Assembly: GCF_014863605.1 (NCBI RefSeq)
Contig: NZ_CP062252.1
Location: 6,425,501-6,489,500 of the forward strand
Direction: 5' to 3'
DNA length: 64,000 nucleotides
Source of the DNA: Pseudomonas allokribbensis
GTDB lineage: Bacteria; Pseudomonadota; Gammaproteobacteria; Pseudomonadales; Pseudomonadaceae
The notes beneath the pieces were generated by a model. It made no database searches and was not told where the DNA came from. It saw only the letters and a program-made list of their open reading frames with translations. The position numbers and the translations under genes were made by a program. This document shows, one piece after another, positions 1-9,224 of the stretch. The number at the start of each line of letters is the position of its first letter. Position 1 is the first letter of the stretch.

Positions 1-1076
1 CCGAGCAATTGCCCTTCTGCGTCGTGACACAGCGCCTTGACGTCGGCCCCCTGCCCTTCGACCGTCCAGACGCCTTCGCGGCCCCGTGGCGGCGGCGAAA
101 CCACCAGCGGGCAGACCGGCGTTTTAACCGTGATCGGCATCGGCCCGTAGTTCACCGCCGTCGGGTTACCGGCCAGGGTCTGTGCCAGCGCTCGCGCACA
201 ACTCATGAGGGGCATCACGTACAAAAGATTCAGCCCGTCGACTTCGGCGCAGTCGCCCAGGGCGTAAATGTTGGCGTGAGAGGTTTGCAGATGGCGGTCG
301 ACCATCACGCCGCGATTGGTCTGGATACCGGCTGCTGCCGCCAGATCGATCCGTGGGCGCAGACCGATGGCCGACACCACCACATCGCAAGGGACAACCT
401 GGCCGTCGGACAGGTGGGCTTCCAGTCCATCGGCGACTTTTTGCAGTCGGGTCAGCACCGGGCCGAGGTGGAAACGCGCACCGAGGCTTTCCAGCCCGGC
501 CTGCACCGCTGCCGCAGCGGCCGGGTGCAGCAGGGTCGGCATCACTTGCTCGCACGGCGCAACCAGTTGTACCTCATAACCGCCGAGGATCAGGTCGTTG
601 GCGAACTCACAGCCGATCAGGCCGGCACCGAGCAGCAACACCCGACGCTTGCCCGCCGCCGCCGCGCGAAACCGTGCGTAGTCTTCGAGATCGTTGATCG
701 GGAACACAAGATCCGCGCCATCGCCTTCAATCGGCACACGCACGGTTTCGGCGCCCCAGGCGAGGATCAGGTCGCGATAGCTCACCGCTTCCTCACCGAT
801 CCACAACCGCTTGTGGCCCGCGTCGATACCGCTGATGCGGGTGTGCGTGCGAATCTCGGCCTTCAATTGCTCGGCCATGGCGCCAGGTTCGGCCATGCTC
901 AGGCCGTCGGCGTCCTTGTTCTTGCCAAAGCCGGTGGAGAGCATCGGCTTGGAGTAGGAGCGACCGTCATCGGCGGTAATCAACAGCAGCGGGGTTTCGC
1001 CATCGAGTTTGCGAAACTCGCGGGCCAGGTTGTAACCCGCCAGCCCGGTGCCGACGATTACGACAGGTGCGCTCAT
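1..1076 (-). CDS. rubB: Rubredoxin reductase (NAD(P)H/FAD), C-terminus cut by window edge
   Basis: A flavoprotein of the pyridine-nucleotide disulfide oxidoreductase class that passes electrons from NAD(P)H to rubredoxin. It starts at the ATG at 1074-1076. The N-terminus carries an FAD Rossmann motif GTGLAG (residues 9-14). A second Rossmann motif (LLGAGLIG) for NAD(P)H lies near residue 150, and an [10 protein letters not shown] segment marks the C-terminal FAD contact. 358 codons are present; the family is about 380, so roughly the last 25 residues lie outside the window. It sits 20 bp downstream of the rubredoxin gene on the same strand, so the pair is probably one transcript. In Pseudomonas such pairs serve alkane hydroxylase or oxidative stress; no hydroxylase is visible here. 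Confidence 0.93.
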   Translation of the reverse strand, partial: MSAPVVIVGTGLAGYNLAREFRKLDGETPLLLITADDGRSYSKPMLSTGFGKNKDADGLSMAEPGAMAEQLKAEIRTHTRISGIDAGHKRLWIGEEAVSYRDLILAWGAETVRVPIEGDGADLVFPINDLEDYARFRAAAAGKRRVLLLGAGLIGCEFANDLILGGYEVQLVAPCEQVMPTLLHPAAAAAVQAGLESLGARFHLGPVLTRLQKVADGLEAHLSDGQVVPCDVVVSAIGLRPRIDLAAAAGIQTNRGVMVDRHLQTSHANIYALGDCAEVDGLNLLYVMPLMSCARALAQTLAGNPTAVNYGPMPITVKTPVCPLVVSPPPRGREGVWTVEGQGADVKALCHDAEGQLL

Positions 1077-1096
1077 GCCTTACTCCTTGTGAGTTC

Positions 1097-1264
1097 TCAG
1101 TTGATTTCGATCATTTCGAAGTCCATCTTGCCGACGCCGCAGTCCGGGCACAGCCAGTCTTCCGGCACGTCCTGCCACAGGGTGCCCGGCGCGATGCCGT
1201 CGTCCGGCCAGCCATCGGCTTCGTTATAGATCAGGCCGCAGACCACACATTGCCACTTCTTCAT
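1097..1264 (-). CDS. rubA: Rubredoxin
   Basis: A 55-residue one-iron electron carrier. The four iron-binding cysteines are present as CVVCG (Cys6, Cys9) and CPDCG (Cys39, Cys42), with the usual aromatic core residues between them (Y13, W19, W30). The length is exactly that of type-1 rubredoxins. It is the first gene of a pair with the reductase downstream. Some pseudomonads carry two tandem rubredoxins at this locus; only one is seen here. The gene is divergent from ubiC across a 199-bp intergenic stretch in which I see no clear regulatory motif. Confidence 0.96.
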   Translation of the reverse strand: MKKWQCVVCGLIYNEADGWPDDGIAPGTLWQDVPEDWLCPDCGVGKMDFEMIEIN

Positions 1265-1463
1265 TCAGGTACTTCCTCAGGGTTCAGGCTTTAGCCGGCG
1301 CGGACGGTCGATGGTGCAGCGCTGCCGTCCGGCTCAGGGCGTTTTGTACTGATCGTACCGGCCAGATGCAAGCCTGTTCGGCGCAATGGCGGCCCGGATC
1401 AATCAAACTCGCGGTTCGCCATGGTAAGCTCGCCGCCTCATTTGCTGCCAATAATGACTCATT

Positions 1464-2015
1464 GTGCAACTCAAAAACGCCCCGCTGTGGCGCCTGCAAA
1501 GCCACCTGAACCCCCTCCCCGACACGTCCACGCTCGACTGGCTGTTCGACGAAGGCTCCCTGACCCGCCGCCTGACCCGCCTGTCCGATGACGGCTTCAG
1601 CGTCACGCCGCTGTTCGAAGGCTGGCAGACCCTGCGCGACGACGAATGCGCGGCGCTGGAGCTGGCCGAAGGCAGCGAAGGCTGGGTGCGCGAGGTGTAT
1701 CTGCGCGGTCATGGCGAGGCCTGGGTGTTCGCCCGCAGCGTGGCGTCGCGCAGTGCCTTGCAGGGCGATGGATTGCATATGGATGAGTTGGGCAGCCGCT
1801 CGCTGGGCGAACTGCTGTTCTGCGATCACGCGTTCCAGCGGCGCGCCATCGAAGTCTGCCATTACCCGGAACACTGGCTGCCCGAGGATTCCCGGGCTCC
1901 CGGACTGTGGGGCCGCCGTTCGCGTTTCGACCGTGGTGCATTGAGCGTACTGGTGGCGGAGATTTTCCTGCCTACGCTGTGGGAAGCCGTCCGCGTCCGT
2001 CCGGAGAACTGCTGA
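1464..2015 (+). CDS. ubiC: Chorismate lyase (chorismate to 4-hydroxybenzoate)
   Basis: Performs the first committed step of ubiquinone synthesis in the cytoplasm: chorismate is split into 4-hydroxybenzoate and pyruvate. The 183-residue length fits pseudomonad UbiC. The [10 protein letters not shown] segment is the conserved core strand around the active-site arginine. The start is a GTG at 1464; no upstream ATG gives a better fit. The stop overlaps the ubiA start by one base (TGATG), so the two genes are translationally coupled and the product is handed to the next enzyme. Confidence 0.95.
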   Translation: MQLKNAPLWRLQSHLNPLPDTSTLDWLFDEGSLTRRLTRLSDDGFSVTPLFEGWQTLRDDECAALELAEGSEGWVREVYLRGHGEAWVFARSVASRSALQGDGLHMDELGSRSLGELLFCDHAFQRRAIEVCHYPEHWLPEDSRAPGLWGRRSRFDRGALSVLVAEIFLPTLWEAVRVRPENC

Positions 2016-2905
2016 TGTATCAAAGCCTGCTCAAATCCCTGAATCGCCTGAACCCGCGTGCCTGGGATTTCATTCAGTTGACCCGGATGGACAAGCCGAT
2101 CGGCATTTACCTGCTGCTGTGGCCGACGCTCTGGGCCCTGTGGATTGCCGGCAAAGGCTCGCCGTCGCTGGCCAACATCGTGATTTTCGTCCTCGGCGTG
2201 GTACTGACCCGCGCCGGCGGTTGCGTGATCAATGACTGGGCCGACCGCAAGGTCGACGGCCATGTGAAGCGCACCGCAGAACGCCCGCTCGCTGCTGGCC
2301 GGATCAGCTCGAAAGAGGCACTGGTGTTCTTCGCCCTGCTGATGGGCGTGAGTTTCCTGCTGGTGCTGTGCACCAACGCCGCGACGATCTGGTTGTCGCT
2401 GGGTGGCCTGGCGCTGGCGTTCACTTACCCGTTCATGAAGCGCTACACCTATTACCCGCAGGTGGTGCTGGGCGCGGCGTTTTCCTGGGGCATGCCGATG
2501 GCGTTCACCGCCGAAACCGGTGAACTGCCGGCGACGGCCTGGCTGCTGTGGATCGCCAACCTGCTGTGGACGGTGGGCTACGACACTTATTACGCGATGA
2601 CCGACCGCGACGATGACTTGAAGATCGGCGTGAAATCCACGGCGATCCTGTTCGGCGAGGCGGACCGGGTGATCATCCTGACCTTGCAGGCACTGTCGCT
2701 GGGCTGCCTGTTGCTGGCCGGGTCGAAGTTCGAGTTGGGGATGTGGTTCCACTTCGGCCTGCTGGTGGCGGCCGGGTGCTACGCCTGGGAGTTCTGGTAC
2801 ACCCGTGATCGCGACCGGATGCGCTGCTTCAAGGCGTTTTTGCACAACCACTGGGCCGGACTGGCGATTTTCGTCGGGATCGTGCTGGATTACGCGTTGC
2901 GCTGA
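2015..2905 (+). CDS. ubiA: 4-hydroxybenzoate polyprenyltransferase
   Basis: Inner-membrane prenyltransferase that joins the polyprenyl chain to 4-hydroxybenzoate. The 296-residue protein has the two Asp-rich substrate/Mg motifs, NDWADRKVD in the first half and [10 protein letters not shown] in the second, and about eight hydrophobic helices. The ATG at 2015 overlaps the ubiC stop. An upstream in-frame extension to 1907 is open but lies inside ubiC and is rejected. A strong terminator follows 7 bp after the stop. Confidence 0.97.
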   Translation: MYQSLLKSLNRLNPRAWDFIQLTRMDKPIGIYLLLWPTLWALWIAGKGSPSLANIVIFVLGVVLTRAGGCVINDWADRKVDGHVKRTAERPLAAGRISSKEALVFFALLMGVSFLLVLCTNAATIWLSLGGLALAFTYPFMKRYTYYPQVVLGAAFSWGMPMAFTAETGELPATAWLLWIANLLWTVGYDTYYAMTDRDDDLKIGVKSTAILFGEADRVIILTLQALSLGCLLLAGSKFELGMWFHFGLLVAAGCYAWEFWYTRDRDRMRCFKAFLHNHWAGLAIFVGIVLDYALR

Positions 2906-2911
2906 CGTTTG

Positions 2912-2945
2912 AAAAAGATCGCAGCCATCAGGCTGCGATCTTTTA
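2912..2945 (+). terminator. Rho-independent terminator after ubiCA
   Basis: Perfect stem AAAAGATCGCAGCC / GGCTGCGATCTTTT with a 4-base ATCA loop and a T run, just after the ubiA stop. The GATCGCAGCC arm is a widespread Pseudomonas hairpin sequence and recurs in this window near 8.0 kb and 19.47 kb. Being A/T-flanked on both sides, it could also stop the convergent gene at 2970. Confidence 0.9.
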
Positions 2946-2969
2946 ACGGTTCAAATCAATCGACGTGGA

Positions 2970-3347
2970 TCAGTGCTTCGGCATGTGCCACATGTCTTTA
3001 AAGCCTTCGCCCTTCATGTCTCCAGGCTTTTCATCCTTCATAAACGTATAGAGCGGCTTGCCGTCGTAAGACCATTGCATCATGCCGTCATCACGTTTGA
3101 TCGGCATGAATTTGCCTTCGGCCTTGGCACCTGCGGGAGCCATCATTGGTGGCCACATCTTGGCGCATTCTCCGTTACACATCGATTTGCCGCCCATGTC
3201 CTTGTCGAACGTGTAGACAGTCATGCCCTTTTGATCGGTCATCATGCCGTCTTTCATCATTACCGGGTCGGCAGCGAACGCCATGGCAGGCAGAGCAACG
3301 GCGGCAGCCATCAGCAATGCCTTAAAGGAAGCAGTCATTTGAGTCAT
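2970..3347 (-). CDS. Periplasmic COG4315-type repeat protein (predicted lipoprotein family)
   Basis: A 125-residue secreted protein. The first about 25 residues form a signal peptide ending in an Ala-X-Ala type site (AMAFA). No lipobox cysteine is seen, although the family is often annotated as lipoprotein. The mature part has two short repeats, GMTVYTFDKD and GKPLYTFMKDEKPGD, and a CNGEC pair, and it is rich in Met and Lys. These are marks of the COG4315 family, whose function is unknown. The Met/Cys content could suit metal or redox work, which is inference only. A GAAGG Shine-Dalgarno sits before the ATG at 3347; a second ATG three codons in is possible. It is divergent from phoB. Confidence 0.82.
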   Translation of the reverse strand: MTQMTASFKALLMAAAVALPAMAFAADPVMMKDGMMTDQKGMTVYTFDKDMGGKSMCNGECAKMWPPMMAPAGAKAEGKFMPIKRDDGMMQWSYDGKPLYTFMKDEKPGDMKGEGFKDMWHMPKH

Positions 3348-3427
3348 GGAAACCTTCTTTTGTGGTTGTCAGGATTCGGACTTAGAGCTTAGTTCAGGAT
3401 CTGCACAATCGCCGCTGGACTAAAATA

Positions 3428-3445
3428 CTGTCACACGACTGCAAT
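3428..3445 (+). promoter_or_regulatory. Pho box upstream of phoB
   Basis: CTGTCACACGACTGCAAT matches the PhoB-binding pattern of two 7-bp CTGTCAT-like half sites separated by 4 bases. A TATCTA -10 candidate lies at 3454-3459, 8 bp downstream, the usual geometry for PhoB-activated promoters. It implies autoactivation of phoBR; the divergent gene at 2970-3347 may also respond. Confidence 0.75.
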
Positions 3446-3498
3446 AATTCCGTTATCTAATGCGGCGCAAGACAGTTAAATGACAAGAGGATTAAGGC

Positions 3499-4188
3499 AT
3501 GGTTGGCAGGAGCATTCTGATCGTCGACGACGAAGCGCCCATTCGCGAAATGATCGCCGTTGCGTTGGAAATGGCCGGCTATGACTGCCTCGAGGCAGAG
3601 AACTCGCAGCAGGCGCACGCCATTATCGTCGACCGCAAACCGGACCTGATCCTGCTCGACTGGATGCTGCCCGGCACCTCCGGCATCGAGCTGGCCCGCC
3701 GCCTCAAGCGTGACGAGCTGACCGGGGACATCCCGATCATCATGCTCACCGCCAAGGGCGAAGAAGACAACAAGATCCAGGGTCTGGAAGTCGGTGCCGA
3801 CGACTACATCACCAAACCGTTTTCCCCACGCGAACTGGTAGCACGCCTCAAAGCCGTGCTGCGTCGCGCCGGTCCGACCGATGGCGAAGCGCCAATCGAA
3901 GTCGGCGGCCTGCTGCTCGACCCGATCAGCCACCGCGTGACCATCGACGGCCGTCCGGCCGAAATGGGCCCGACCGAATACCGTCTGCTGCAATTCTTCA
4001 TGACCCACCAGGAACGTGCCTACACTCGTGGCCAGTTGCTGGACCAGGTCTGGGGCGGCAACGTCTATGTTGAAGAGCGCACGGTCGACGTGCACATCCG
4101 ACGCCTGCGCAAGGCGCTCGGCGACGCCTACGAAAATCTGGTACAAACCGTGCGCGGCACTGGCTATCGGTTCTCCACCAAGGCCTGA
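3499..4188 (+). CDS. phoB: Phosphate regulon response regulator
   Basis: OmpR-class activator of phosphate-starvation genes. Receiver domain about residues 5-120 has the acidic pair D10/D11, phospho-acceptor D54, T84 and K106. The C-terminal winged helix (about 135-228) contains the conserved [14 protein letters not shown] recognition helix. The length, 229 residues, is canonical. Followed after 38 bp by its kinase gene phoR, and preceded by a Pho box, so the pair is likely autoregulated. Confidence 0.98.
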   Translation: MVGRSILIVDDEAPIREMIAVALEMAGYDCLEAENSQQAHAIIVDRKPDLILLDWMLPGTSGIELARRLKRDELTGDIPIIMLTAKGEEDNKIQGLEVGADDYITKPFSPRELVARLKAVLRRAGPTDGEAPIEVGGLLLDPISHRVTIDGRPAEMGPTEYRLLQFFMTHQERAYTRGQLLDQVWGGNVYVEERTVDVHIRRLRKALGDAYENLVQTVRGTGYRFSTKA

Positions 4189-4226
4189 GCCGAGCGCCCT
4201 CCCCGCAGACAAGGACCGCATTTTCC

Positions 4227-5549
4227 GTGAACCAAAACTGGCATGGCACCCTGATTCGCCACATGCTGTTGCTGGTCACCGGCTGCCTGGTGATCGGCCT
4301 GATCACCGGCTACTACGGCTGGAGTCTGGCGGCGGGACTGGGCCTGTACCTGGCCTGGACGCTCAAGCAACTGCTGCGCCTGCACGAATGGCTGCGCCTG
4401 CACCAACCCGATGAAGCACCGCCCGACGGCTATGGCCTGTGGGGTGAAGTATTCGACAGCATCTACCACCTGCAACGCCGCGACCAACGGGTACGCGGAC
4501 GCTTGCAAGCGGTGATCGACCGCGTTCAGGAATCCACCGCCGCGCTGAAAGACGCGGTGATCATGCTCGACAGCGACGGCAACCTGGAATGGTGGAACCG
4601 CGCCGCCGAAACCCTGCTCGGCCTGAAAACCCCACAGGACAGCGGCCAACCCGTGACCAACCTGGTTCGCCATCCGCGCTTCAAGGAATACTTCGAGCAG
4701 GAAAGCTACGCCGAACCGCTGGAAATCCCCTCGCCGACCAACGATCGTGTACGCATCCAGCTGTACCTCACGCGCTACGGCAACAACGAACACTTGATGC
4801 TGGTGCGCGACGTCACGCGCATCCATCAGCTGGAACAGATGCGCAAAGACTTCATCGCCAACGTCTCCCACGAACTGCGTACCCCGCTGACGGTGATCTG
4901 TGGCTACCTGGAAACCCTGCTCGACAACGTCGAGGAAGTGAACCCGCGCTGGAGCCGCGCCCTGCAGCAGATGCAGCAACAGGGCGGCCGCATGCAAACC
5001 CTGCTCAACGACTTGCTGTTGCTGGCCAAACTGGAAGCCACCGATTACCCGTCGGATAACCAGCCCGTGCATATCGACACCCTGCTGCAGTCGATCAAGA
5101 GCGATGCGCAGCAGTTGTCAGGCTCGAAGAATCAGCGCATCACCCTGGAAGCCGACACCAGCATCCTGCTCAAGGGCAGCGAGGCGGAACTGCGCAGCGC
5201 GTTTTCCAACCTGGTGTTCAACGCCGTCAAATACACCCCGGCCGAAGGCAATATCCGCATCCGCTGGTGGGGCGACGATCAGGGCGCGCACCTGAGCGTG
5301 CAGGATTCGGGGATCGGCATCGACAGCAAACACCTGCCGCGCCTGACCGAACGCTTCTACCGCGTCGACTCCAGCCGCAACTCCAACACCGGCGGCACGG
5401 GCCTGGGCCTGGCCATCGTCAAACACGTGTTGCTGCGCCACCGCGCGCGGATGGAGATCAGCAGCGTGCCCGGCCATGGCAGCACATTCACCTGCCATTT
5501 CGCCCCGGCGCAGGTCGCCCAGGCACGGGTCATCAGCGCCGCTGAGTAA
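4227..5549 (+). CDS. phoR: Phosphate sensor histidine kinase
   Basis: Inner-membrane kinase/phosphatase acting on PhoB, with signal input from the Pst complex through PhoU. The 440 residues comprise two membrane segments (about 10-45) with the short cytoplasmic linker typical of PhoR, a PAS domain (about 100-200), HisKA with H215 in NVSHELRTPLT, and a HATPase domain with the N box FNAVKYTP and a GTGLGLAIVKH glycine box. The start is a GTG at 4227 with AAGGA 11 bases upstream. No periplasmic sensor domain is present, as expected for PhoR. Confidence 0.97.
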   Translation: MNQNWHGTLIRHMLLLVTGCLVIGLITGYYGWSLAAGLGLYLAWTLKQLLRLHEWLRLHQPDEAPPDGYGLWGEVFDSIYHLQRRDQRVRGRLQAVIDRVQESTAALKDAVIMLDSDGNLEWWNRAAETLLGLKTPQDSGQPVTNLVRHPRFKEYFEQESYAEPLEIPSPTNDRVRIQLYLTRYGNNEHLMLVRDVTRIHQLEQMRKDFIANVSHELRTPLTVICGYLETLLDNVEEVNPRWSRALQQMQQQGGRMQTLLNDLLLLAKLEATDYPSDNQPVHIDTLLQSIKSDAQQLSGSKNQRITLEADTSILLKGSEAELRSAFSNLVFNAVKYTPAEGNIRIRWWGDDQGAHLSVQDSGIGIDSKHLPRLTERFYRVDSSRNSNTGGTGLGLAIVKHVLLRHRARMEISSVPGHGSTFTCHFAPAQVAQARVISAAE

Positions 5550-5660
5550 TGCCGGACTAGGCAATCGCCAGGTCAGCCGCTACATTGGCTGACTTGCGCC
5601 TGCCTTTCAGGCGCGATTTCTTCTCTCTTACGAATCACACGGAACCCGCAAAACTCCATC

Positions 5661-7001
5661 ATGGACCCTTCCCCTGGCTTGTCCCTCGCTACCATTTTCG
5701 CCGATTTCGGCATGATTCTTTTCGCTCTGATCCTGGTTCTGCTCAACGGCTTCTTCGTTGCGGCGGAGTTCGCCATGGTCAAACTGCGCTCGACCCGGGT
5801 CGAAGCCATCGCTGAACAGCATGGCTGGCGCGGGCACATCCTGCGCACGGTGCACAGTCAGCTCGATGCTTACCTCTCGGCGTGCCAGCTCGGTATCACC
5901 CTCGCCTCCCTCGGCCTGGGCTGGGTCGGCGAGCCGGCGTTCGCGCACATTCTCGAGCCGCTGCTGAGCGCGGTCGGCGTGCAGTCGGCCGAAGTCGTCA
6001 AAGGCATTTCGTTCTTCACCGCGTTCTTCATCATTTCCTACCTGCACATCGTGGTCGGCGAACTCGCACCCAAATCCTGGGCGATCCGCAAACCCGAATT
6101 GCTGTCGCTGTGGACGGCGGTGCCGCTGTACCTGTTCTACTGGGCCATGTACCCGGCGATCTACCTGCTCAACGCCAGCGCCAACACCATCCTGCGCATC
6201 GCAGGGCAAGGTGAACCCGGCCCGCATCACGAGCACCACTACAGCCGTGAAGAACTGAAACTGATCCTGCACTCCAGCCGTGGCCAGGACCCGAGCGACC
6301 AAGGCATGCGCGTGCTGGCCTCGGCGGTGGAAATGGGCGAGCTGGAAGTGGTCGACTGGGCCAACTCCCGGGAAGACCTGATCACTCTCGAGTTCAACGC
6401 ACCGCTGAAAGAGATCCTGGCGATGTTCCGTCGCCACAAGTTCAGCCGTTATCCGGTGTACGACAGCGAGCGCCAGGAGTTCGTCGGCCTGCTGCATATC
6501 AAGGATCTGCTGCTCGAGCTGGCGGCGCTGGATCACATCCCCGAGTCGTTCAACCTCGCCGAACTGACCCGTCCGCTGGAGCGCGTATCGCGACACATGC
6601 CGCTGTCGCAGTTGCTGGAACAGTTCCGCAAGGGCGGTTCGCACTTCGCCGTGGTCGAAGAGGCCGACGGCAACATCATCGGCTACCTGACCATGGAAGA
6701 CGTGCTGGAAGTGCTGGTCGGCGATATCCAGGACGAACACCGCAAGGCCGAGCGCGGCATCCTCGCCTATCAGCCGGGCAAGCTCTTGGTACGGGGCGAT
6801 ACGCCGCTGTTCAAGGTCGAGCGCCTGCTGGGGATCGACCTGGATCACATCGAAGCCGAAACCCTCGCCGGGCTGATCTATGAAACCCTGAAACGGGTGC
6901 CGGAAGAGGAAGAAGTGCTGGAAGTCGAAGGTCTGCGGATCATCATCAAAAAGATGAAAGGCCCGAAAATCATTCTCGCCAAGGTACTGATGCTCGACTG
7001 A
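5661..7001 (+). CDS. CNNM/CorC-type hemolysin-family membrane protein with CBS pair
   Basis: A 446-residue integral membrane protein. The N-terminal CNNM (DUF21) domain (about 10-200) has the hallmark NGFFVAAEFAMVKLR near its start. A tandem CBS pair (about 220-340) follows, then a C-terminal CorC_HlyC domain (about 355-440). Related proteins act in Mg2+ or Co2+ export or Na/Mg exchange; hemolysin is a historical name. It lies 111 bp downstream of phoR. The stop is only 6 bp from the convergent M23 peptidase stop. Confidence 0.9.
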   Translation: MDPSPGLSLATIFADFGMILFALILVLLNGFFVAAEFAMVKLRSTRVEAIAEQHGWRGHILRTVHSQLDAYLSACQLGITLASLGLGWVGEPAFAHILEPLLSAVGVQSAEVVKGISFFTAFFIISYLHIVVGELAPKSWAIRKPELLSLWTAVPLYLFYWAMYPAIYLLNASANTILRIAGQGEPGPHHEHHYSREELKLILHSSRGQDPSDQGMRVLASAVEMGELEVVDWANSREDLITLEFNAPLKEILAMFRRHKFSRYPVYDSERQEFVGLLHIKDLLLELAALDHIPESFNLAELTRPLERVSRHMPLSQLLEQFRKGGSHFAVVEEADGNIIGYLTMEDVLEVLVGDIQDEHRKAERGILAYQPGKLLVRGDTPLFKVERLLGIDLDHIEAETLAGLIYETLKRVPEEEEVLEVEGLRIIIKKMKGPKIILAKVLMLD

Positions 7002-7007
7002 CGGGGA

Positions 7008-7904
7008 TTACCGCTTGCCCAACGCAAAGTTGGGCAACGCCCCCAGCGGCTGGTTGAACTGATACGGAATCGATACCAGCCCCCCACCTGTATTGCGCTG
7101 CACCACGAAGTGCAGGTGCGGGCCGCTGCTGTTGCCGGTATTGCCGGACAGCGCCAGCAGACTGCCCACCGCCACTCGCTGCCCTTCCCGCACACCCACC
7201 GACCCTTGCTTGAGATGCAGATACACGCCCATCGTGCCGTCGTCGTGCAGCACCCGCACGAAATTGCCGGAAGGATCGGTGCCGCGCCCGCTCTGGGAAT
7301 TCTCGGTCTTCACCACCACCCCGGCCCGCGCCGCGATGATCGGCGTACCGACCGGCATGGCGATGTCCATCGCGTATTTGTTCTTCGGCCCGTAGTGGCT
7401 GTAGTCGCCATTGGCACCCTGACTCAGACGGAATGGCCCGCCCCGCCACGGAAACGGATAGCGATAGCTCTGAGCCGCGCCAGCGGGGTCACCCAGGGAA
7501 TACTGGAACATCGGGGTGTACACCAGCGGCTTGCCACCGGACACCGCCGTCAGCAACGCCAGCCGCGTGTTGCTGCGCGCCGGTAGCACCCGGCGGATCG
7601 TTTCAGCCGGTGCGCCACGCACGTTGCTCATCCCGGTAAACGCCAGTGCAACCTCGACCGGCGCATACAGGTCGTTGCGCACGAACACCACGTCCGTGCC
7701 CTTCTGCTTCTTGATGTCGAGATAGACCTGGCGTTCGAGGCGCTCGACCATCCGGTCCTGAAACACGAACACCTGGGAGCCTTTGCTCGGACGGTCGCTG
7801 TACGAAACCACTCCGTTGGCATCGGTGGATTTGTAGATCGTCATGGCCACAGTCGAGGTGGAGGCCATGAGCAGACCACAGAAAAACAGCAGGCGCAGGG
7901 GCAT
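7008..7904 (-). CDS. Secreted M23 (LytM) peptidoglycan endopeptidase with DUF4124
   Basis: A 298-residue periplasmic protein with a signal peptide (about 1-20), a DUF4124 segment (YKSTDANGVVSYSD) and a C-terminal LytM domain of about 130 residues. The zinc motifs HYGPKNKYAMD and HLHF are both present, so catalytic activity is plausible. The ATG at 7902-7904 is preferred over a TTG two codons earlier; the Shine-Dalgarno is weak. It is convergent with the CNNM gene and tandem with the response regulator upstream. It probably trims cell-wall crosslinks or activates an amidase; the substrate cannot be told. Confidence 0.9.
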   Translation of the reverse strand: MPLRLLFFCGLLMASTSTVAMTIYKSTDANGVVSYSDRPSKGSQVFVFQDRMVERLERQVYLDIKKQKGTDVVFVRNDLYAPVEVALAFTGMSNVRGAPAETIRRVLPARSNTRLALLTAVSGGKPLVYTPMFQYSLGDPAGAAQSYRYPFPWRGGPFRLSQGANGDYSHYGPKNKYAMDIAMPVGTPIIAARAGVVVKTENSQSGRGTDPSGNFVRVLHDDGTMGVYLHLKQGSVGVREGQRVAVGSLLALSGNTGNSSGPHLHFVVQRNTGGGLVSIPYQFNQPLGALPNFALGKR

Positions 7905-8002
7905 GGGCAAAAGTTCTGTCGAGTAAGGCCTGGGAATGAGCCTAGCAGCTGAAGCAGACCAGGCTAGTCGACAGATGTTTCAAATTTGGCACAGCACAAA
8001 AC

Positions 8003-8077
8003 AAAAGGTCGCAGCCCAGGGCTGCTCCCGCATTGGAATACCATCCTTTGCGGGGCTGCCCCAGGCTGCGACCTTTT
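8003..8077. repeat. Imperfect hairpin repeat of the Pseudomonas GGTCGCAGCC family
   Basis: Arms AAAAGGTCGCAGCC (8003-8016) and GGCTGCGACCTTTT (8064-8077) are perfect inverted copies around a 47-base interior that contains a second inner pairing of GGGCTGC with GGGGCTGC-like sequence. T runs flank both ends, so it may terminate the response-regulator gene. It resembles hairpin repeats scattered through fluorescent pseudomonads. Confidence 0.7.
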
Positions 8078-8089
8078 TGGCCGCGACGC

Positions 8090-9046
8090 TTACGCGCCCG
8101 GAACGAAGTGCTTCTGCGCCGTGCCGCGGGCGATCAGACGGGAGATGTAGTCGAGCTTCTGCGCGTCCTGGTCGACGAAACGGAAGGTCAGTTGCAGCCA
8201 GTCGCTGTCGGCTTTCTGCTCATGCGCCACGATGGCGTGCAGGTAGCCGTTGAGGCGGGCGATTTCGGCGTTGTCGCCCTGCTCCAGATCGAGCACGGCG
8301 CTGTCGAGGATCTGCGGCAGGGTGTCGGTGCGTTTCACCACCAGCAGCGCTTCCTTGATGCTCAGGGCCTTGATCACGCATTGCTGGGTGCCGCTTGGCA
8401 GGCGCAGCTGGCCCTGACCACGACCGCTGGCCGGAGCGGCGGAGGCTGCCGGTGCTTTCACGGGCGGGCTGTTGAGCAGACCACGCTGTGGCGCGGCGGC
8501 AGGTGCCGGGGCCGCTGCAGCAGGCTTGGCAAACGGATTCACGGGAGCTGCCGCCGGTGCGGAACCGATGACCGCTGCCTTGCCGCCCGTCAACGCGCTC
8601 AGGGAGTCGTTGCCGAACGCCGAATTCATCTTGGTCGGGGCGCTGTTCATCAGGGTGTCGAGCTTGCCGACCTTGTTCAGGGCCTGCTTGACCTTGGTCA
8701 GCAGTTGCTCGTTGGTGAACGGCTTGCTGACGTAGCCGGAAACGCCGGCCTGAATCGCCTGCACCACGTTTTCCTTGTCGCCACGGCTGGTAACCATGAC
8801 GAACGGCATGGTCTTGAGATTGTCCTGCTCACGGCACCAGGTCAGCAGTTCGAGGCCGGACATTTCCGGCATTTCCCAGTCGCACAGGACCAGGTCGAAC
8901 GCTTCCTTGGCCAGCATGGCCTGAGCCTTTTTACCGTTGACGGCGTCCTCGGTGCGGATCCCCGGGAAGTAATTACGCAGGCACTTTTTCACCAGGTCAC
9001 GAATGAACGATGCATCGTCCACGACCAACACACTGATCTTGCTCAT
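8090..9046 (-). CDS. Orphan response regulator with Ala/Pro linker and unknown C-terminal domain
   Basis: 318 residues. The receiver domain (about 1-125) keeps acidic pair D10/D11, phospho-acceptor aspartate in LVLCDWEMP, and SKPF lysine; its SFIRDLVK start resembles CheY-type receivers. A linker of about 75 residues rich in Ala and Pro (about 150-220) follows. The C-terminal domain of about 105 residues has no helix-turn-helix; its beta-rich pattern could be a divergent PilZ-like fold, but I do not see the RxxxR signature, so this is speculation. No cognate kinase is adjacent. It is tandem with phoU, but a terminator at 9186-9213 separates them. Confidence 0.85.
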   Translation of the reverse strand: MSKISVLVVDDASFIRDLVKKCLRNYFPGIRTEDAVNGKKAQAMLAKEAFDLVLCDWEMPEMSGLELLTWCREQDNLKTMPFVMVTSRGDKENVVQAIQAGVSGYVSKPFTNEQLLTKVKQALNKVGKLDTLMNSAPTKMNSAFGNDSLSALTGGKAAVIGSAPAAAPVNPFAKPAAAAPAPAAAPQRGLLNSPPVKAPAASAAPASGRGQGQLRLPSGTQQCVIKALSIKEALLVVKRTDTLPQILDSAVLDLEQGDNAEIARLNGYLHAIVAHEQKADSDWLQLTFRFVDQDAQKLDYISRLIARGTAQKHFVPGA

Positions 9047-9185
9047 CCAACACCCCTATTAAAATCCCGGCAAGCATAACGCTGGCTGATGGCACATTGC
9101 CAAAACTCTTCAGTCACGCCGGGACTTTTCGTTCGCGGGTGCTGCTTTTTAATTCGCTTCTGCCTTCTGAAAAGCAGAAACAAAA

Positions 9186-9213
9186 ACGCCCGGCCAAAGG
9201 GCCGGGCGCTTTT
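9186..9213 (-). terminator. Terminator of the pst-phoU operon
   Basis: Stem CGCCCGGCC / GGCCGGGCG with a short AAAG-type loop, flanked by T runs on the minus strand, 12 bases after the phoU stop. It ends the pstSCAB-phoU transcription unit before the response-regulator gene. Confidence 0.88.
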
Positions 9214-9224
9214 CTCAGGCAATC

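Noticed and set aside
9..1229. A 406-codon plus-strand frame over the rubredoxin reductase gene.
   Set aside because: The minus strand encodes a reductase and rubredoxin with all motifs.
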